Assembly (NCBI GenBank): GCA_001917855.1
Contig: MNEU01000032.1
Span: 4,406 to 37,206 of the forward strand
Origin: Armatimonadetes bacterium 13_1_40CM_64_14
GTDB taxonomy: Bacteria > Sysuimicrobiota > Sysuimicrobiia > Sysuimicrobiales > Kaftiobacteriaceae
Reading direction: 5' to 3'
Length of the DNA stretch: 32,801 nucleotides
In this document: positions 1 to 8,344 of the stretch, piece by piece
Numbering within the stretch: the first letter of the stretch is position 1
How the letters are laid out: each line of letters opens with the position of its first letter
Translations under genes and position numbers: made by a program
The notes under the pieces: model-generated
Told to the model about the DNA's origin: nothing
What the model saw: only the letters and a program-made list of their open reading frames with translations
The model's database searches: none

Positions 1-2
1 TG

Positions 3-566
3 CTCGAGGCCCGGGTGCGCCGGTTGTCATACAATACGGCATCGGGCGGCGGGGTGAATGTCAAGATGATGCCCGACCCCGTGACAGGACAGCCAACGGT
101 CCCGCTTGCGGAAGTATTTAGCTTCGACCGGAACCACGCCATATGCCGGGTTGATGCCAACCCGCGTGCTTTTAAGATGGCAACCTTTCAGCGGGGCGAG
201 GTCATCGTACCGGCGGGCCGCTTCTTCATGTCCATGGTGGCCACGTCCGTCGAGCAATACGCGGTGACGACGCTGCCCGACGGCCCGCGAACGGTGCGGA
301 TGCGCGGCGGATTGAGTTGCGCCACGGAGGTCGGGCAGGCCCACGTGACGATCGGATCACGCAGCGCGTCTGAACACGCCACCTATCTCATCGAGGCCAC
401 AGATGGGGGCATCGGAGGTGGTAGGGTTGGAGATTCATTCGCCTTTACTGCATTCTTTGATCCCAAGGAGGCCCCGATCAACTACAGCCTATTCGGACCG
501 AAGTTTACCTTCACCGGCCAGATGGTGGAGGGCGAGATCACGATTGTCGACCCTGCCGCACCCTGA
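3..566 (+). CDS. Hypothetical protein, probably 5'-truncated by window edge
   Basis: I do not recognise this protein. The frame is open from the left edge; a GTG at 15 and an ATG at 66 are possible starts, but no clear ribosome site is visible, so the gene may begin outside the window. The visible part (about 185 residues) is rich in Gly, Thr and Val with alternating hydrophobic residues, suggesting a beta-rich fold. It has one Cys pair (ICRV, LSCAT), no signal peptide and no membrane segment. It ends 81 bases before the acyl-CoA ligase-like gene on the same strand, so the two may be co-transcribed. Codon use resembles the neighbouring genes. No function is proposed. Confidence 0.55.
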   Translation, partial: LEARVRRLSYNTASGGGVNVKMMPDPVTGQPTVPLAEVFSFDRNHAICRVDANPRAFKMATFQRGEVIVPAGRFFMSMVATSVEQYAVTTLPDGPRTVRMRGGLSCATEVGQAHVTIGSRSASEHATYLIEATDGGIGGGRVGDSFAFTAFFDPKEAPINYSLFGPKFTFTGQMVEGEITIVDPAAP

Positions 567-647
567 GTGCCTCCAGGCGCAAAGGCTTAGCCGTTGCTTA
601 GCACCACTCTTTCCCTTCGGAGGGATTCAGGAGGCCCGGTCCAACAA

Positions 648-2096
648 ATGAAGACCCCGCATCAGATCATCGAGCAAATTGCCGGATGGGCGGCGAAGAC
701 CCCCGGCCGTCCAGCCATCACGGATCGCATGAAAACGGTCACGTTTGGACGGCTCTGGGAGGACGTTAACTCCTGTGCCGATTTCCTCACTCGGCATGGC
801 GCCGCAGAGGACGCGGCGGTGGGTCTCCTCCTGCCGAACCGCGCCCTCTTTGTGACCGCCCTCCTCAGCATTGCACGAATAGGCGCCGTCGCCGTCCTCT
901 TTCCCACATCGCTTTCTGCGGCCGAGCTGCGGCGGTACGTCGAGATGGCGGGAACCCGAGTGGTCCTTGCTGGGTCCGCGCACCGAGACCTCATTTTGAA
1001 GGCCGGCGGCCAACCTACTTCGGGAAACCATGAGGATCTCGCAGTATCCGCGTTTGATGTCCTTCCGACTGGGACACTCACGCGGAATGATTTCATCATC
1101 CAGCTGACGTCCGGAGTCGATCAGCCCTCTAAATTAGCCATCCGAACTCACGCGGCGGTGTGGAACGAGATCCGGGACTTCGCTGAGGAGATCTCGCTCA
1201 CGCAGCGCGACACCACCTTGGTGCTGTCATCAATCTTCCACTCCTACGGCCTGATCGGCGGCACCCTCGCCCCGCTGTGCCGAGGCGGCGGTGTCCTCCT
1301 CCACGATGGGTTCGACCCGCACGCCGTGCTCCAGCGCATCGGGCAAGAACGCCCCACGATCTTGTTCGGCGTCCCTGTGATGTACCGGCGGATTCTCGAG
1401 ACTCCCACCAGAGAGGGAGACGACCTCTCGTCGCTGCGGCTGTGCTTCAGCGCGGGCACACCGCTGCCCGCCGATGTGGACGAGGAATTTGCCCGGCGCT
1501 TTGGACACAGGATCTCCCAGGACTACGGTTCGACTGAAGCCGGCGTGATCACGCTCAGGCCAAAATGGACGCCGCAACTGCAACAGTCCGTCGGCCGACC
1601 GGTCCGCGGCCGGACCGTCGTGATCGTAGATACTCACGGCCGCCCACGTCCGCCGGGTGAGATTGGGGAAGTCATCGTCGCGTCCTCGGCGCTGGCGCGC
1701 GGATATCTGGGCGACGTGCCACCCGGGACGACGATTCACCAGGGGCGTCTGTACACCGGCGACCTGGGTTGGGTTGACGAGGACGGGCACCTGTTCCTTG
1801 TCGGCCGCAAGAGCAGCCTCATCCATGCGGCCGGCGTCACCGTCGACCCCAGCGCGGTGGAAGCGGTAATCGCCCGGATGCCCGGGGTCCGAGACGTCGC
1901 CGTTGTCGGCACGCCGAACCCTGCAGGCGGAGAGCAGATAAAAGCCGTCGTGGTGGCAGACGGCATCGCGTCGGAGCACATCTTCCGCCACTGCCGACGA
2001 CATCTGCCCGACACTCACCAGCCAGAGGTGGTGGAGTTCCGTGCCACGATTCCGCGGACACCAGCGGGAAAGATCCTGCGGCGAGTGATACGTTAG
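648..2096 (+). CDS. Acyl-CoA ligase-like class I adenylate-forming enzyme
   Basis: The 482-residue protein belongs to the AMP-binding (ANL) superfamily, which activates carboxylic acids as acyl-adenylates and usually transfers them to CoA. Visible motifs are QDYGSTEAG (A5), LYTGDLGWVDEDGHLFLVGR (A7/A8 hinge) and the C-terminal PRTPAGKILRR with the catalytic Lys (A10). The P-loop motif A3 reads TSGVDQPSKLAIRTH, which keeps the Lys but has lost most of the Gly/Thr-rich TSGTTGxPKG pattern. The ATG at 648 is chosen because AGGAGG at 629-634 precedes it; the frame also runs upstream to 594 without a better start. The protein is shorter than typical 520-560-residue acyl-CoA synthetases. Substrate cannot be read from the sequence; medium-chain, aromatic or MenE-like acids are all possible. 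Confidence 0.85.
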   Translation: MKTPHQIIEQIAGWAAKTPGRPAITDRMKTVTFGRLWEDVNSCADFLTRHGAAEDAAVGLLLPNRALFVTALLSIARIGAVAVLFPTSLSAAELRRYVEMAGTRVVLAGSAHRDLILKAGGQPTSGNHEDLAVSAFDVLPTGTLTRNDFIIQLTSGVDQPSKLAIRTHAAVWNEIRDFAEEISLTQRDTTLVLSSIFHSYGLIGGTLAPLCRGGGVLLHDGFDPHAVLQRIGQERPTILFGVPVMYRRILETPTREGDDLSSLRLCFSAGTPLPADVDEEFARRFGHRISQDYGSTEAGVITLRPKWTPQLQQSVGRPVRGRTVVIVDTHGRPRPPGEIGEVIVASSALARGYLGDVPPGTTIHQGRLYTGDLGWVDEDGHLFLVGRKSSLIHAAGVTVDPSAVEAVIARMPGVRDVAVVGTPNPAGGEQIKAVVVADGIASEHIFRHCRRHLPDTHQPEVVEFRATIPRTPAGKILRRVIR

Positions 2097-2154
2097 GCCA
2101 CGCGCCCCCACGCCACGGTGGAATCGTGCAGCCCTCCCGTTGCGGCGCCGGCCC

Positions 2155-2511
2155 CTAATGGATGCCCGTGACGTCTGTGTACACGGCGTCGGTCTTCGCC
2201 GACATGATAAAGTCGTTCCGGTGCAGGCCTTTGATCTTGTGGGTCCACCAGGTGACAGTCACGCGACCCCATTCCGTGAGGACCGCTGGGTGGTGGCCCT
2301 CAGCCTCGGCCAGCTCCCCGACGCGGTTCGTGAACGCTAGCGCCTTCACGAAATCGGGAAACCGGTAGGTCCGCTCCAGACGCTTGATCCCATCACGCTC
2401 GGCAATGCGCCACTCAGGCACTTGAGGCTGGAACACGGCGATCTCCCCGTCGGTCACCGTGGGTTCGCCCGCCCGGCACGACACGCACTTCATGCGCACT
2501 AGCTGATCCAC
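2155..2511 (-). CDS. phhB: Pterin-4a-carbinolamine dehydratase
   Basis: This 118-residue protein matches the PhhB/DCoH family, which dehydrates 4a-hydroxytetrahydrobiopterin after aromatic amino acid hydroxylation or serves other pterin chemistry. The family signature is seen as [20 protein letters not shown], with the tandem His pair, followed by [19 protein letters not shown]; the WRI...LER.Y.F.DF segment is also typical. The GTG start at 2511 has GGAGGTG five bases upstream, better than the internal ATG at 2493. It is the last gene of the minus-strand hyu/dpp run, 72 bases after hyuB, and faces the acyl-CoA ligase gene. No aromatic amino acid hydroxylase is in the window, so its partner is unknown. 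Confidence 0.9.
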   Translation of the reverse strand: MDQLVRMKCVSCRAGEPTVTDGEIAVFQPQVPEWRIAERDGIKRLERTYRFPDFVKALAFTNRVGELAEAEGHHPAVLTEWGRVTVTWWTHKIKGLHRNDFIMSAKTDAVYTDVTGIH

Positions 2512-2583
2512 CGCTGCACCTCCAGTGGGGCCGTCACTTCTTGCTCCGGAGTGTCTTCCGCACTACATCGGGTATCCCGGGCA

Positions 2584-4305
2584 TCAGGGCTCCTCCCCGT
2601 GCCCAACAGACTGCTCCACCGCGGCGACCCCCGACATTGCGGAGACATCGCGCGCGTGCGCAGGCGTGACCATGCCCTCCCGGAGATCGTGCTCGGTTCG
2701 GGCGGGATCGCGGTGCGCGGGATCCCCCCATCCCCCGCCGCTTCCGGTGACCAATCGGGCGACATCGCCCCGCGTCAACCGGTAGCGGGCGCACTTTCCG
2801 AACACCACCTCCCGACCATCCCGATGCAGCACGCGAATGAAGTTCGGCGATCCCGGCCGTCCACCGCCCACGCTCCACGGCGGAAACTTGAACCGGCCAA
2901 ACGTGGCCGTCAGCTGCGCTTCGTCTGCGGTGATCCGGTAGTCGCGGATGAGCCCCCGGCCCCCACGGAACTGCCCGGCGCCCCCATCGTCTACGTTGAA
3001 CGCGAACTGATCGACCAGGACCCCATGGCGCGTCTCCGTGACCTCGACGGGGATGACGTATGTCTCTCCGTCCCCACAACACACGAGCCCACTCTCCCCG
3101 TCCTTGTGCGCCCCCGCTCCCCACCCACCGGCCTGGGGCTCCACCAGGATGAACAGATCGCCCGTGTCGGGGTGCCGGCCGGAGATCACCGTCCCGCACA
3201 CGCTGAGGAAGTGCCCGGCCGTCAAGCGATCGGGCAAGACCGGCGCCAACGCTTTCCACACCAGATCGACGGCATAGGCCTTCGTCTCCCAGTAGGTGGA
3301 CACCGGCGCTGGACGCTCGGCGGTGAAGATGGTCCGGGGGGGACAGATCACTCGCACGGGGCGAAAACACCCCTCGTTGACCGGGATGTGCGGCCCGGTC
3401 ACGGCCTTGAAGATCATCCGGATTGATGAGAAGAGTCCAGTCCGCGTGGCGTTGATCGGCCCCGGGACCTGGGGATGGGTCCCGGTGAAGTCGCAAACAA
3501 ACTCGTCGTCGGTAATCGTCACGACCACCCGGACAGGGAATGGCCCGTTGCCGACGCCGTCATCATCGATGGTGTCCTCAGCGGCGAACACACCCTTGGG
3601 CAGCTGGCGCAGCTCGCGCCGCGTCAACCGTTCCCCGTGGTCCAGCAAGTGCTCGATGGCCTGATGCACCACGGGCAAGCTGAATTTCTCGCACAACTCC
3701 ACAAACCGTCGTTCCCCCACGCGCAGCGCAGCGACGCCGGCCCATAAGTCCCCGAGTGTCATATCGGGCAGGCGGACGTTGGCCGCGAGCATGTCGAGTA
3801 CGCTGGGCAGGGGCCGACCGCGATCGAACAGCTTGATGCATGGGAAGACGAGGCCCTCCTGGTAGACCTCCGTGGCGTCGGTCGTCCAGCTGCCCGGGTC
3901 CTTACCACCCACCTCGGTCCAGTGCGCCTTATTTACCATGAACGCCGCTATGTGTCCGCGGAAGAACACGGGCAGGATGAGCGAGACATCGGACGGATGC
4001 GTCCCGCCACCTCCATAGGGATCGTTGGTGACGACGATATCCCCCGGATGCAGCCGGCCGGCAAATTTGTTCTGCACCTCAGCGACGGCTTGTCCCAGCG
4101 TGCCCAGAAATCCGGTGACGCCCTGCCCCTGGGCCAGCATCTGCCCGCGGGCATCGGTTAAGCCGCACGCGTAGTCGAGCACCTCGTAGATGATGGGGCT
4201 TTTGCTGGTGCGCTGCAGGGCGACGAACATCTCGTCGCCAATCGCCACGAGCGCATCCTTGATGATCTCGAGCGTAAAGGGGTCAGGACGGGGTGGGCGT
4301 GGCAT
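2584..4305 (-). CDS. hyuB: Hydantoinase B / oxoprolinase-type subunit (second copy)
   Basis: This 573-residue protein belongs to the HyuB/acetone carboxylase alpha family, the partner of HyuA in ATP-dependent opening of hydantoins, 5-oxoproline and related rings. The hallmark N-terminus is present (DPFTLEIIKDALVAIGDEM, then TNDPYGGGGTHPSDVSL, then KAHWTEVGGKDPGSW), with IPVEVTETRHG and GRFKFPPW towards the end. It is clearly paralogous to the HyuB at 10029-11810, about 20 residues shorter at the N-terminus. The ATG start has GGAGGG five bases upstream and overlaps the end of the dppF-like gene by 23 bases, which supports translational coupling. Only one hyuA is present, so this copy either shares it or has an independent role. 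Confidence 0.9.
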   Translation of the reverse strand: MPRPPRPDPFTLEIIKDALVAIGDEMFVALQRTSKSPIIYEVLDYACGLTDARGQMLAQGQGVTGFLGTLGQAVAEVQNKFAGRLHPGDIVVTNDPYGGGGTHPSDVSLILPVFFRGHIAAFMVNKAHWTEVGGKDPGSWTTDATEVYQEGLVFPCIKLFDRGRPLPSVLDMLAANVRLPDMTLGDLWAGVAALRVGERRFVELCEKFSLPVVHQAIEHLLDHGERLTRRELRQLPKGVFAAEDTIDDDGVGNGPFPVRVVVTITDDEFVCDFTGTHPQVPGPINATRTGLFSSIRMIFKAVTGPHIPVNEGCFRPVRVICPPRTIFTAERPAPVSTYWETKAYAVDLVWKALAPVLPDRLTAGHFLSVCGTVISGRHPDTGDLFILVEPQAGGWGAGAHKDGESGLVCCGDGETYVIPVEVTETRHGVLVDQFAFNVDDGGAGQFRGGRGLIRDYRITADEAQLTATFGRFKFPPWSVGGGRPGSPNFIRVLHRDGREVVFGKCARYRLTRGDVARLVTGSGGGWGDPAHRDPARTEHDLREGMVTPAHARDVSAMSGVAAVEQSVGHGEEP

Positions 4306-5311
4306 CGACTCCCTCCGCAGGCGTACAGCCCGGATATAGGTGGCAGCGGACCAACCCCCCGCCGTCGGTAGCCGCGACTACGGGATCCAGCCGTGGGCAG
4401 ATCGCGAAGGCCTCGGGGCAGCGCGGATGGAAGCTGCAGCCGGACGGCACGTGCGCGGGGCTGGGCGTCTCGCCGCGTGGAGCGACCCACCGCGGCTTCA
4501 GTGCCTCTTCCTCGTCGGACACGACAGGGATCGCCGAGAGCAGCATGCGCGTGTATGGATGCCGCGGGGAAGAAAAGAGCGCCGCTGTATCGGCGAGTTC
4601 TGCCAGTTTGCCCAGATACATGACCGCCACGCGCGTCGCCACGTTCCGCATGAGGCTGAGATCGTGCGTGATGAAGAGGTACGTCAGGCCCAACCGCCGT
4701 TGCAGGTCTAGCAACAGCGCGATGATCTTCCCCTGCACGGACACATCGAGGGCCGAGGTCGGCTCGTCCAGCACGACAAACGCGGGGGCGGTGGCCAGCG
4801 CCCGTGCGATCGCGACGCGCTGCTTCTGGCCTCCGCTGAGCGCGCCCGGGAACGCGTACATGAACTCCCACGGCAGCTCCACCATTTCCAGCAGCTCAGA
4901 GATGCGGCGCTGCACCTGCACGCCGGTGTGCACCAACCCGTGCACGCGCAGCGGCACTTCCAGCGTCTGCCGCACCGTGCGGCGGGGATTCAACGACGAC
5001 CCGGGGTCCTGGAACACCACCTGGATCGCTTTTTTGATCGCCGGGACTCGGCGACGCACCACCGGGTCGGCGATGTCGGACCCGCGAAACCAGATGGCGC
5101 CCGCGGTCGGCCGGTACGCCCCGAGCAGAGTCATGCCCAGCGTGGTCTTCCCCGAGCCGGATTCGCCGACCAGTCCGACCGTCTCGCCCGGGTACAGCGC
5201 AAACGACACCCCATCGACTGCTCTGATCACCCCTACCTGCCGCATGAGAAAGCCGCTGCGGATAGGAAAGTGTTTGATGAGATCGACCAGGCGCAGTAGG
5301 GGCTCACTCAT
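4283..5311 (-). CDS. dppF: Oligo/dipeptide ABC transporter ATP-binding protein (DppF/OppF type)
   Basis: This 342-residue ATPase drives uptake through the DppBC-type channel at the inner face of the membrane. It contains Walker A GESGSGKTT, the signature LSGGQKQRVAIARAL, Walker B VVLDEPTSALD and the switch His in FITHDLSLM. The C-terminal oligopeptide-transporter extension CSFHPRCPEAFAICP carries the Cys cluster typical of the Dpp/Opp/Nik subfamily. It starts in an ATGA overlap with the preceding dppD-like gene and overlaps the following hyuB by 23 bases. The substrate is probably a small peptide, amide or cyclic imide given the flanking hyu genes, but this is inferred from context only. Confidence 0.93.
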   Translation of the reverse strand: MSEPLLRLVDLIKHFPIRSGFLMRQVGVIRAVDGVSFALYPGETVGLVGESGSGKTTLGMTLLGAYRPTAGAIWFRGSDIADPVVRRRVPAIKKAIQVVFQDPGSSLNPRRTVRQTLEVPLRVHGLVHTGVQVQRRISELLEMVELPWEFMYAFPGALSGGQKQRVAIARALATAPAFVVLDEPTSALDVSVQGKIIALLLDLQRRLGLTYLFITHDLSLMRNVATRVAVMYLGKLAELADTAALFSSPRHPYTRMLLSAIPVVSDEEEALKPRWVAPRGETPSPAHVPSGCSFHPRCPEAFAICPRLDPVVAATDGGGLVRCHLYPGCTPAEGVDATPTPS

Positions 5312-6300
5312 GACCGCAACCCGGTTGGGGCGCCATCATAGAGGACGCAGGCGAGGGCGTGATCCGGGCCGACCTCGACCCACGGGGGAGGTTGCTGGCA
5401 GCGCGGCTGTACAAAGGGACAGCGGGGGGCGAAGCGACACCCCGGCGGAGGGCTCAGGTAGTCGGGGATCATCCCATCGATGCCGCGGGGCACGCCTTCG
5501 CCCGTGAGCTTAGGCACCGAGGCCAGCAGTCCTTGCGTGTAGGGGTGCTTCGGCGCGCGGAAGAGGTCCGCCGTCGGCGCGGTTTCCGCAATGCTGCCGG
5601 CGTACATCACGTAGACGCGATCGGTGGTCTCACGTACCACGCCCAGGTTGTGGGTGATCAGGAGCACGGAGATGCCCTTCGCATCGACGAGCGAGCGCAT
5701 CACCTGCAGGATTTGCTCCTGAATCGTCACGTCCAAAGCGGTCCCCAGCTCGTCGGCGATCACCAGCGCTGGCTCGTTCACGAGCGCCATGGCAATCAGC
5801 ACGCGTTGGCGCATCCCCCCGCTGAGCTGCACCGGATACGCGTGCAGGATGCGCTCGGGGTCGGGCAAGGCGACCTCCTTCAAGATGGCCACCGCCCGAG
5901 CCCACGTCTCCCGCTCTGACGCCTGGTGGCGGGGAGAGCGGGCGATGACGTCACGCAGCTGCTCCCCGACCGTGAAGACCGGGTTCAGGGCGGCCATCGG
6001 ATCCTGAAAGACCACCGTGATCTCGCGGCCGCGGATCAGCTGCAGTTCGCCCGCAGACAGGCCTACCAAGTTGCGTCCCGCAAACCAGATCTCCCCGCGC
6101 ACGCGCGCCCGGGGCTTCCGCAGCAATCCCAGGACCGCCCGCACCGTGAGCGACTTGCCGCAGCCAGTCTCGCCGACCAGCCCGACTTTCTCTCCCCTTC
6201 CAACGGTGAGGTTAACGCCGTTGAGCACACGGCTGACCCCGCGGTAGCCGGTGAAGCTCACGGAGAGGTCGCGGATGTCGAGCAGCGCCTCGCGCGCCAC
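5308..6300 (-). CDS. dppD: Oligo/dipeptide ABC transporter ATP-binding protein (DppD/OppD type)
   Basis: The second ATPase of the transporter has Walker A GETGCGKS, the Q-loop in VVFQDPMAALNPVF, signature LSGGMRQRVLIAMAL, Walker B LVIADELGTALDV and LITHNLGVV, plus the Cys-containing C-terminal segment CRFAPRCPFVQPRC. Walker B reads ADELGTALD where ADEPTTALD is usual, so the D-loop region is slightly divergent. The GTG at 6300 is chosen as start: GGAGG lies six bases upstream and the start falls just after the dppC stop. A longer frame to a GTG at 6339 would overlap dppC by 38 bases and lacks a ribosome site. It ends in an ATGA overlap with dppF. Confidence 0.92.
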   Translation of the reverse strand: MAREALLDIRDLSVSFTGYRGVSRVLNGVNLTVGRGEKVGLVGETGCGKSLTVRAVLGLLRKPRARVRGEIWFAGRNLVGLSAGELQLIRGREITVVFQDPMAALNPVFTVGEQLRDVIARSPRHQASERETWARAVAILKEVALPDPERILHAYPVQLSGGMRQRVLIAMALVNEPALVIADELGTALDVTIQEQILQVMRSLVDAKGISVLLITHNLGVVRETTDRVYVMYAGSIAETAPTADLFRAPKHPYTQGLLASVPKLTGEGVPRGIDGMIPDYLSPPPGCRFAPRCPFVQPRCQQPPPWVEVGPDHALACVLYDGAPTGLRS

Positions 6301-6301
6301 C

Positions 6302-7171
6302 TTAGACCTCCACCCCGAAGACGTCGCGCAGTCCGTCACCCAGTAAGTTGAAGCCCAGCACGATCACGAGGATCCCGAGGCCAGGGAACACCGAGATCCA
6401 CCATAAGTCAGGCATGTACTTAGCCCCGTCTGCCACCATCGTGCCCAGGTCGGGATCAGGCGGCTGCACACCCAACCCCAAGAAGGAGAGGCTGCTGCCG
6501 ATGAGGATCACAAACGCCATGTCCAGGGTCATCTTCGTCAGGACCGCCGGAAGGCAGTTGGGGAGGATCTCCCGCAGCAGGATGTGGACAGGGGAGGCGC
6601 CGACGATCTGCGCGGCCTGCACGTAGGCCTCGTTGCGCAGCGAGGACACCAAGCCGTAGACCAAACGCGTGTACCAAGGCCACCACATCACGGAGACGGC
6701 CAGCATCGCGTTTTGAAGGTTGGGCTCCAGCACGGCCAAGATCGCGAGCGCGAGTGCCAGCGGCGGAATGGAGAGAAAGATGTCGGTGACGCGCATGATC
6801 ACCGTCTCCGGCCAGCCGCGATAATACCCGGCCACTAAACCCAGCATTACGCCTGTGGGAACGGCTGCCGACAGCACCACCACGCCCAGGAGCAGGGAGA
6901 ACCGGAAGCCAAACACGACGCGCGTGAGGATATCGCGACCGATCGTGTCCGTCCCGAACAGGTGGGGCCGCGCGGGGGCGAGGCTGGCATGCTCGAAGTC
7001 GGTAAACGCACGGGCATGCCGTGGGAAGGGCGTGATCCACGGCGCGAGGGCCGTCGCAAGCACCACGATCACGACAACTGCGAGGCCGACCACCGATCCC
7101 GTATTGCGGGAAAATGCGTACCACGTCCGGCGCAGCTGATCCGCGGCGGGAGCCGCCACCGCCGTGCTCAC
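6302..7171 (-). CDS. dppC: Oligo/dipeptide ABC transporter permease (DppC/OppC type)
   Basis: This 289-residue membrane protein has the DppC layout: a cytoplasmic N-terminus, a first membrane segment (GSVVGLAVVVIVVLATALAP), the signature HLFGTDTIGRDILTRVVFG, and then the permease core with the EAA-like loop AYVQAAQIVGASPVHILLREI. It ends with further membrane segments (ILVIVLGFNLLGDGLRD). It forms the translocation channel with DppB. The GTG start sits in a four-base overlap with the end of dppB, and its stop is one base before the dppD start, so the five transporter genes are tightly arranged. Confidence 0.93.
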   Translation of the reverse strand: MSTAVAAPAADQLRRTWYAFSRNTGSVVGLAVVVIVVLATALAPWITPFPRHARAFTDFEHASLAPARPHLFGTDTIGRDILTRVVFGFRFSLLLGVVVLSAAVPTGVMLGLVAGYYRGWPETVIMRVTDIFLSIPPLALALAILAVLEPNLQNAMLAVSVMWWPWYTRLVYGLVSSLRNEAYVQAAQIVGASPVHILLREILPNCLPAVLTKMTLDMAFVILIGSSLSFLGLGVQPPDPDLGTMVADGAKYMPDLWWISVFPGLGILVIVLGFNLLGDGLRDVFGVEV

Positions 7172-8199
7172 GCCGCGTCTTCCATCTGCCGGAGCCGGAT
7201 GCGGGGATCTAAGTATCCCACCAGGATATCGATGAGGAAGTTGATGACGACGAAAAACAGCCCCATGACCATGACCACGGCGACAATCGCGTTCAGGTCC
7301 TTGTGCAGGATCACCTCGACCCCGTAGCGAGCCATTCCCGGCCAGTTGAAGACGGATTCCACGAGAAATGCGTTCCCCAGCAGGGCGGCAAAGTCCAACC
7401 CCAGGATGGTCACGGTCGGGATCAATGAAGGTTTCAGCATGTACTTCAGCGCGATGCGGGCCTCAGAGATGCCAAACGCCCGAGCCGCCTCGATGAAGGG
7501 CCGGCCGGCGATGTCGACCATGCTGGCGCGGGTTAACCGCGCCGCCTGGGCCACCCCCGCGAGGGACAGGCTCACGGCCGGCAAGATCAGGTGCCGAAGG
7601 AAATCAAAGTACGTGGATGGAGCGCCTCCCCAGAGCGCGTCAATGGTGATCATGCCGGTTACCACAGGCGGCGGGACCACACCCGGAGACAGCCGGCCCG
7701 CCACGGGGAGAACCCCCAGGGCGTAGGCAAAGATCAACATGAGGACGATGGCCCACACGAAGGCCGGGGTGACCACGCCGCCCAGCGAGATCAGCCGCAC
7801 CGTCGTATCCACCCACGTGTCACGGTACGAGGCGGCCAGGATTCCCAACGGAATACCCACGACGACCATCAGCAATCCCGCGTAGACGACCAACTCCAGC
7901 GTCGACGGGAAGAGCTCACGCAGATCGGCCGATGCCGGTCGACGCGTGTACAACGATTCGCCGAAGTCGCCGTTGAGCAAGCCGCCGAGATAGTATGCGT
8001 ACTGCCGGTACAGGGGCTCGTCCAGGTGCATGGCGGTGCGCAGGGAGGCAATCTGGGTCCGAGATGCGAGCGGCCCCAGGGCGATGCGAGCGGGATCACC
8101 GGGGATGACCCGCGCAATCAGGAAGATCAGCGCGGAGAGCCCCAGCAGGACCACCACGGACAGCAGCATGCGTTGGAGCAAATAGGTCGAGTAGCGCAT
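7168..8199 (-). CDS. dppB: Oligo/dipeptide ABC transporter permease (DppB/OppB type)
   Basis: This 343-residue permease starts MRYSTYLLQRMLLSVVVLLG, the classic DppB first membrane segment, followed by IPGDPARIALG and LDEPLYRQYAYYLGGLLNGDFG, which are family hallmarks. The EAA-like motif is AARAFGISEARIALKYMLKPS, and the end LIDILVGYLDPRIRL is also typical. I use the ATG at 8199; the codon before it is a TTG that is less likely as a start. It follows the solute-binding protein gene after a 145-base gap with two hairpins, and overlaps dppC by four bases. Confidence 0.93.
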   Translation of the reverse strand: MRYSTYLLQRMLLSVVVLLGLSALIFLIARVIPGDPARIALGPLASRTQIASLRTAMHLDEPLYRQYAYYLGGLLNGDFGESLYTRRPASADLRELFPSTLELVVYAGLLMVVVGIPLGILAASYRDTWVDTTVRLISLGGVVTPAFVWAIVLMLIFAYALGVLPVAGRLSPGVVPPPVVTGMITIDALWGGAPSTYFDFLRHLILPAVSLSLAGVAQAARLTRASMVDIAGRPFIEAARAFGISEARIALKYMLKPSLIPTVTILGLDFAALLGNAFLVESVFNWPGMARYGVEVILHKDLNAIVAVVMVMGLFFVVINFLIDILVGYLDPRIRLRQMEDAA

Positions 8200-8240
8200 C
8201 AACGAGTTACCCCGTGCGGCGTGGGCCTAAGAACGCAGGA

Positions 8241-8274
8241 AGCAGAGGGCGCCCCTGACCGTCTACCCTCTGCT
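8241..8274 (-). terminator. Stem-loop between binding-protein gene and permease genes
   Basis: AGCAGAGGG at 8241-8249 and CCCTCTGCT at 8266-8274 form a perfect 9-bp stem with a 16-base loop. No T-run follows, so full termination is unlikely. In many ABC operons a hairpin here protects the upstream binding-protein mRNA or attenuates the permease genes. That role is inferred from position. Confidence 0.4.
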
Positions 8275-8323
8275 CCCCGCGTCCGTACGTGCTCTATAAG
8301 GGTCCACTACGGGCTGCGGATGG

Positions 8324-8337
8324 CCTCCGCTCGGAGG
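8324..8337 (-). terminator. Short hairpin just after the binding-protein stop codon
   Basis: CCTCCG at 8324-8329 is complementary to CGGAGG at 8332-8337. As RNA this gives a 5-bp stem with a GCTC loop, seven bases downstream of the solute-binding protein stop. It lacks a T-run. It may act with the larger stem at 8241-8274 to set a higher level of binding protein than of permease. Chance occurrence is possible given the high GC. Confidence 0.25.
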
Positions 8338-8344
8338 TGGCGGC

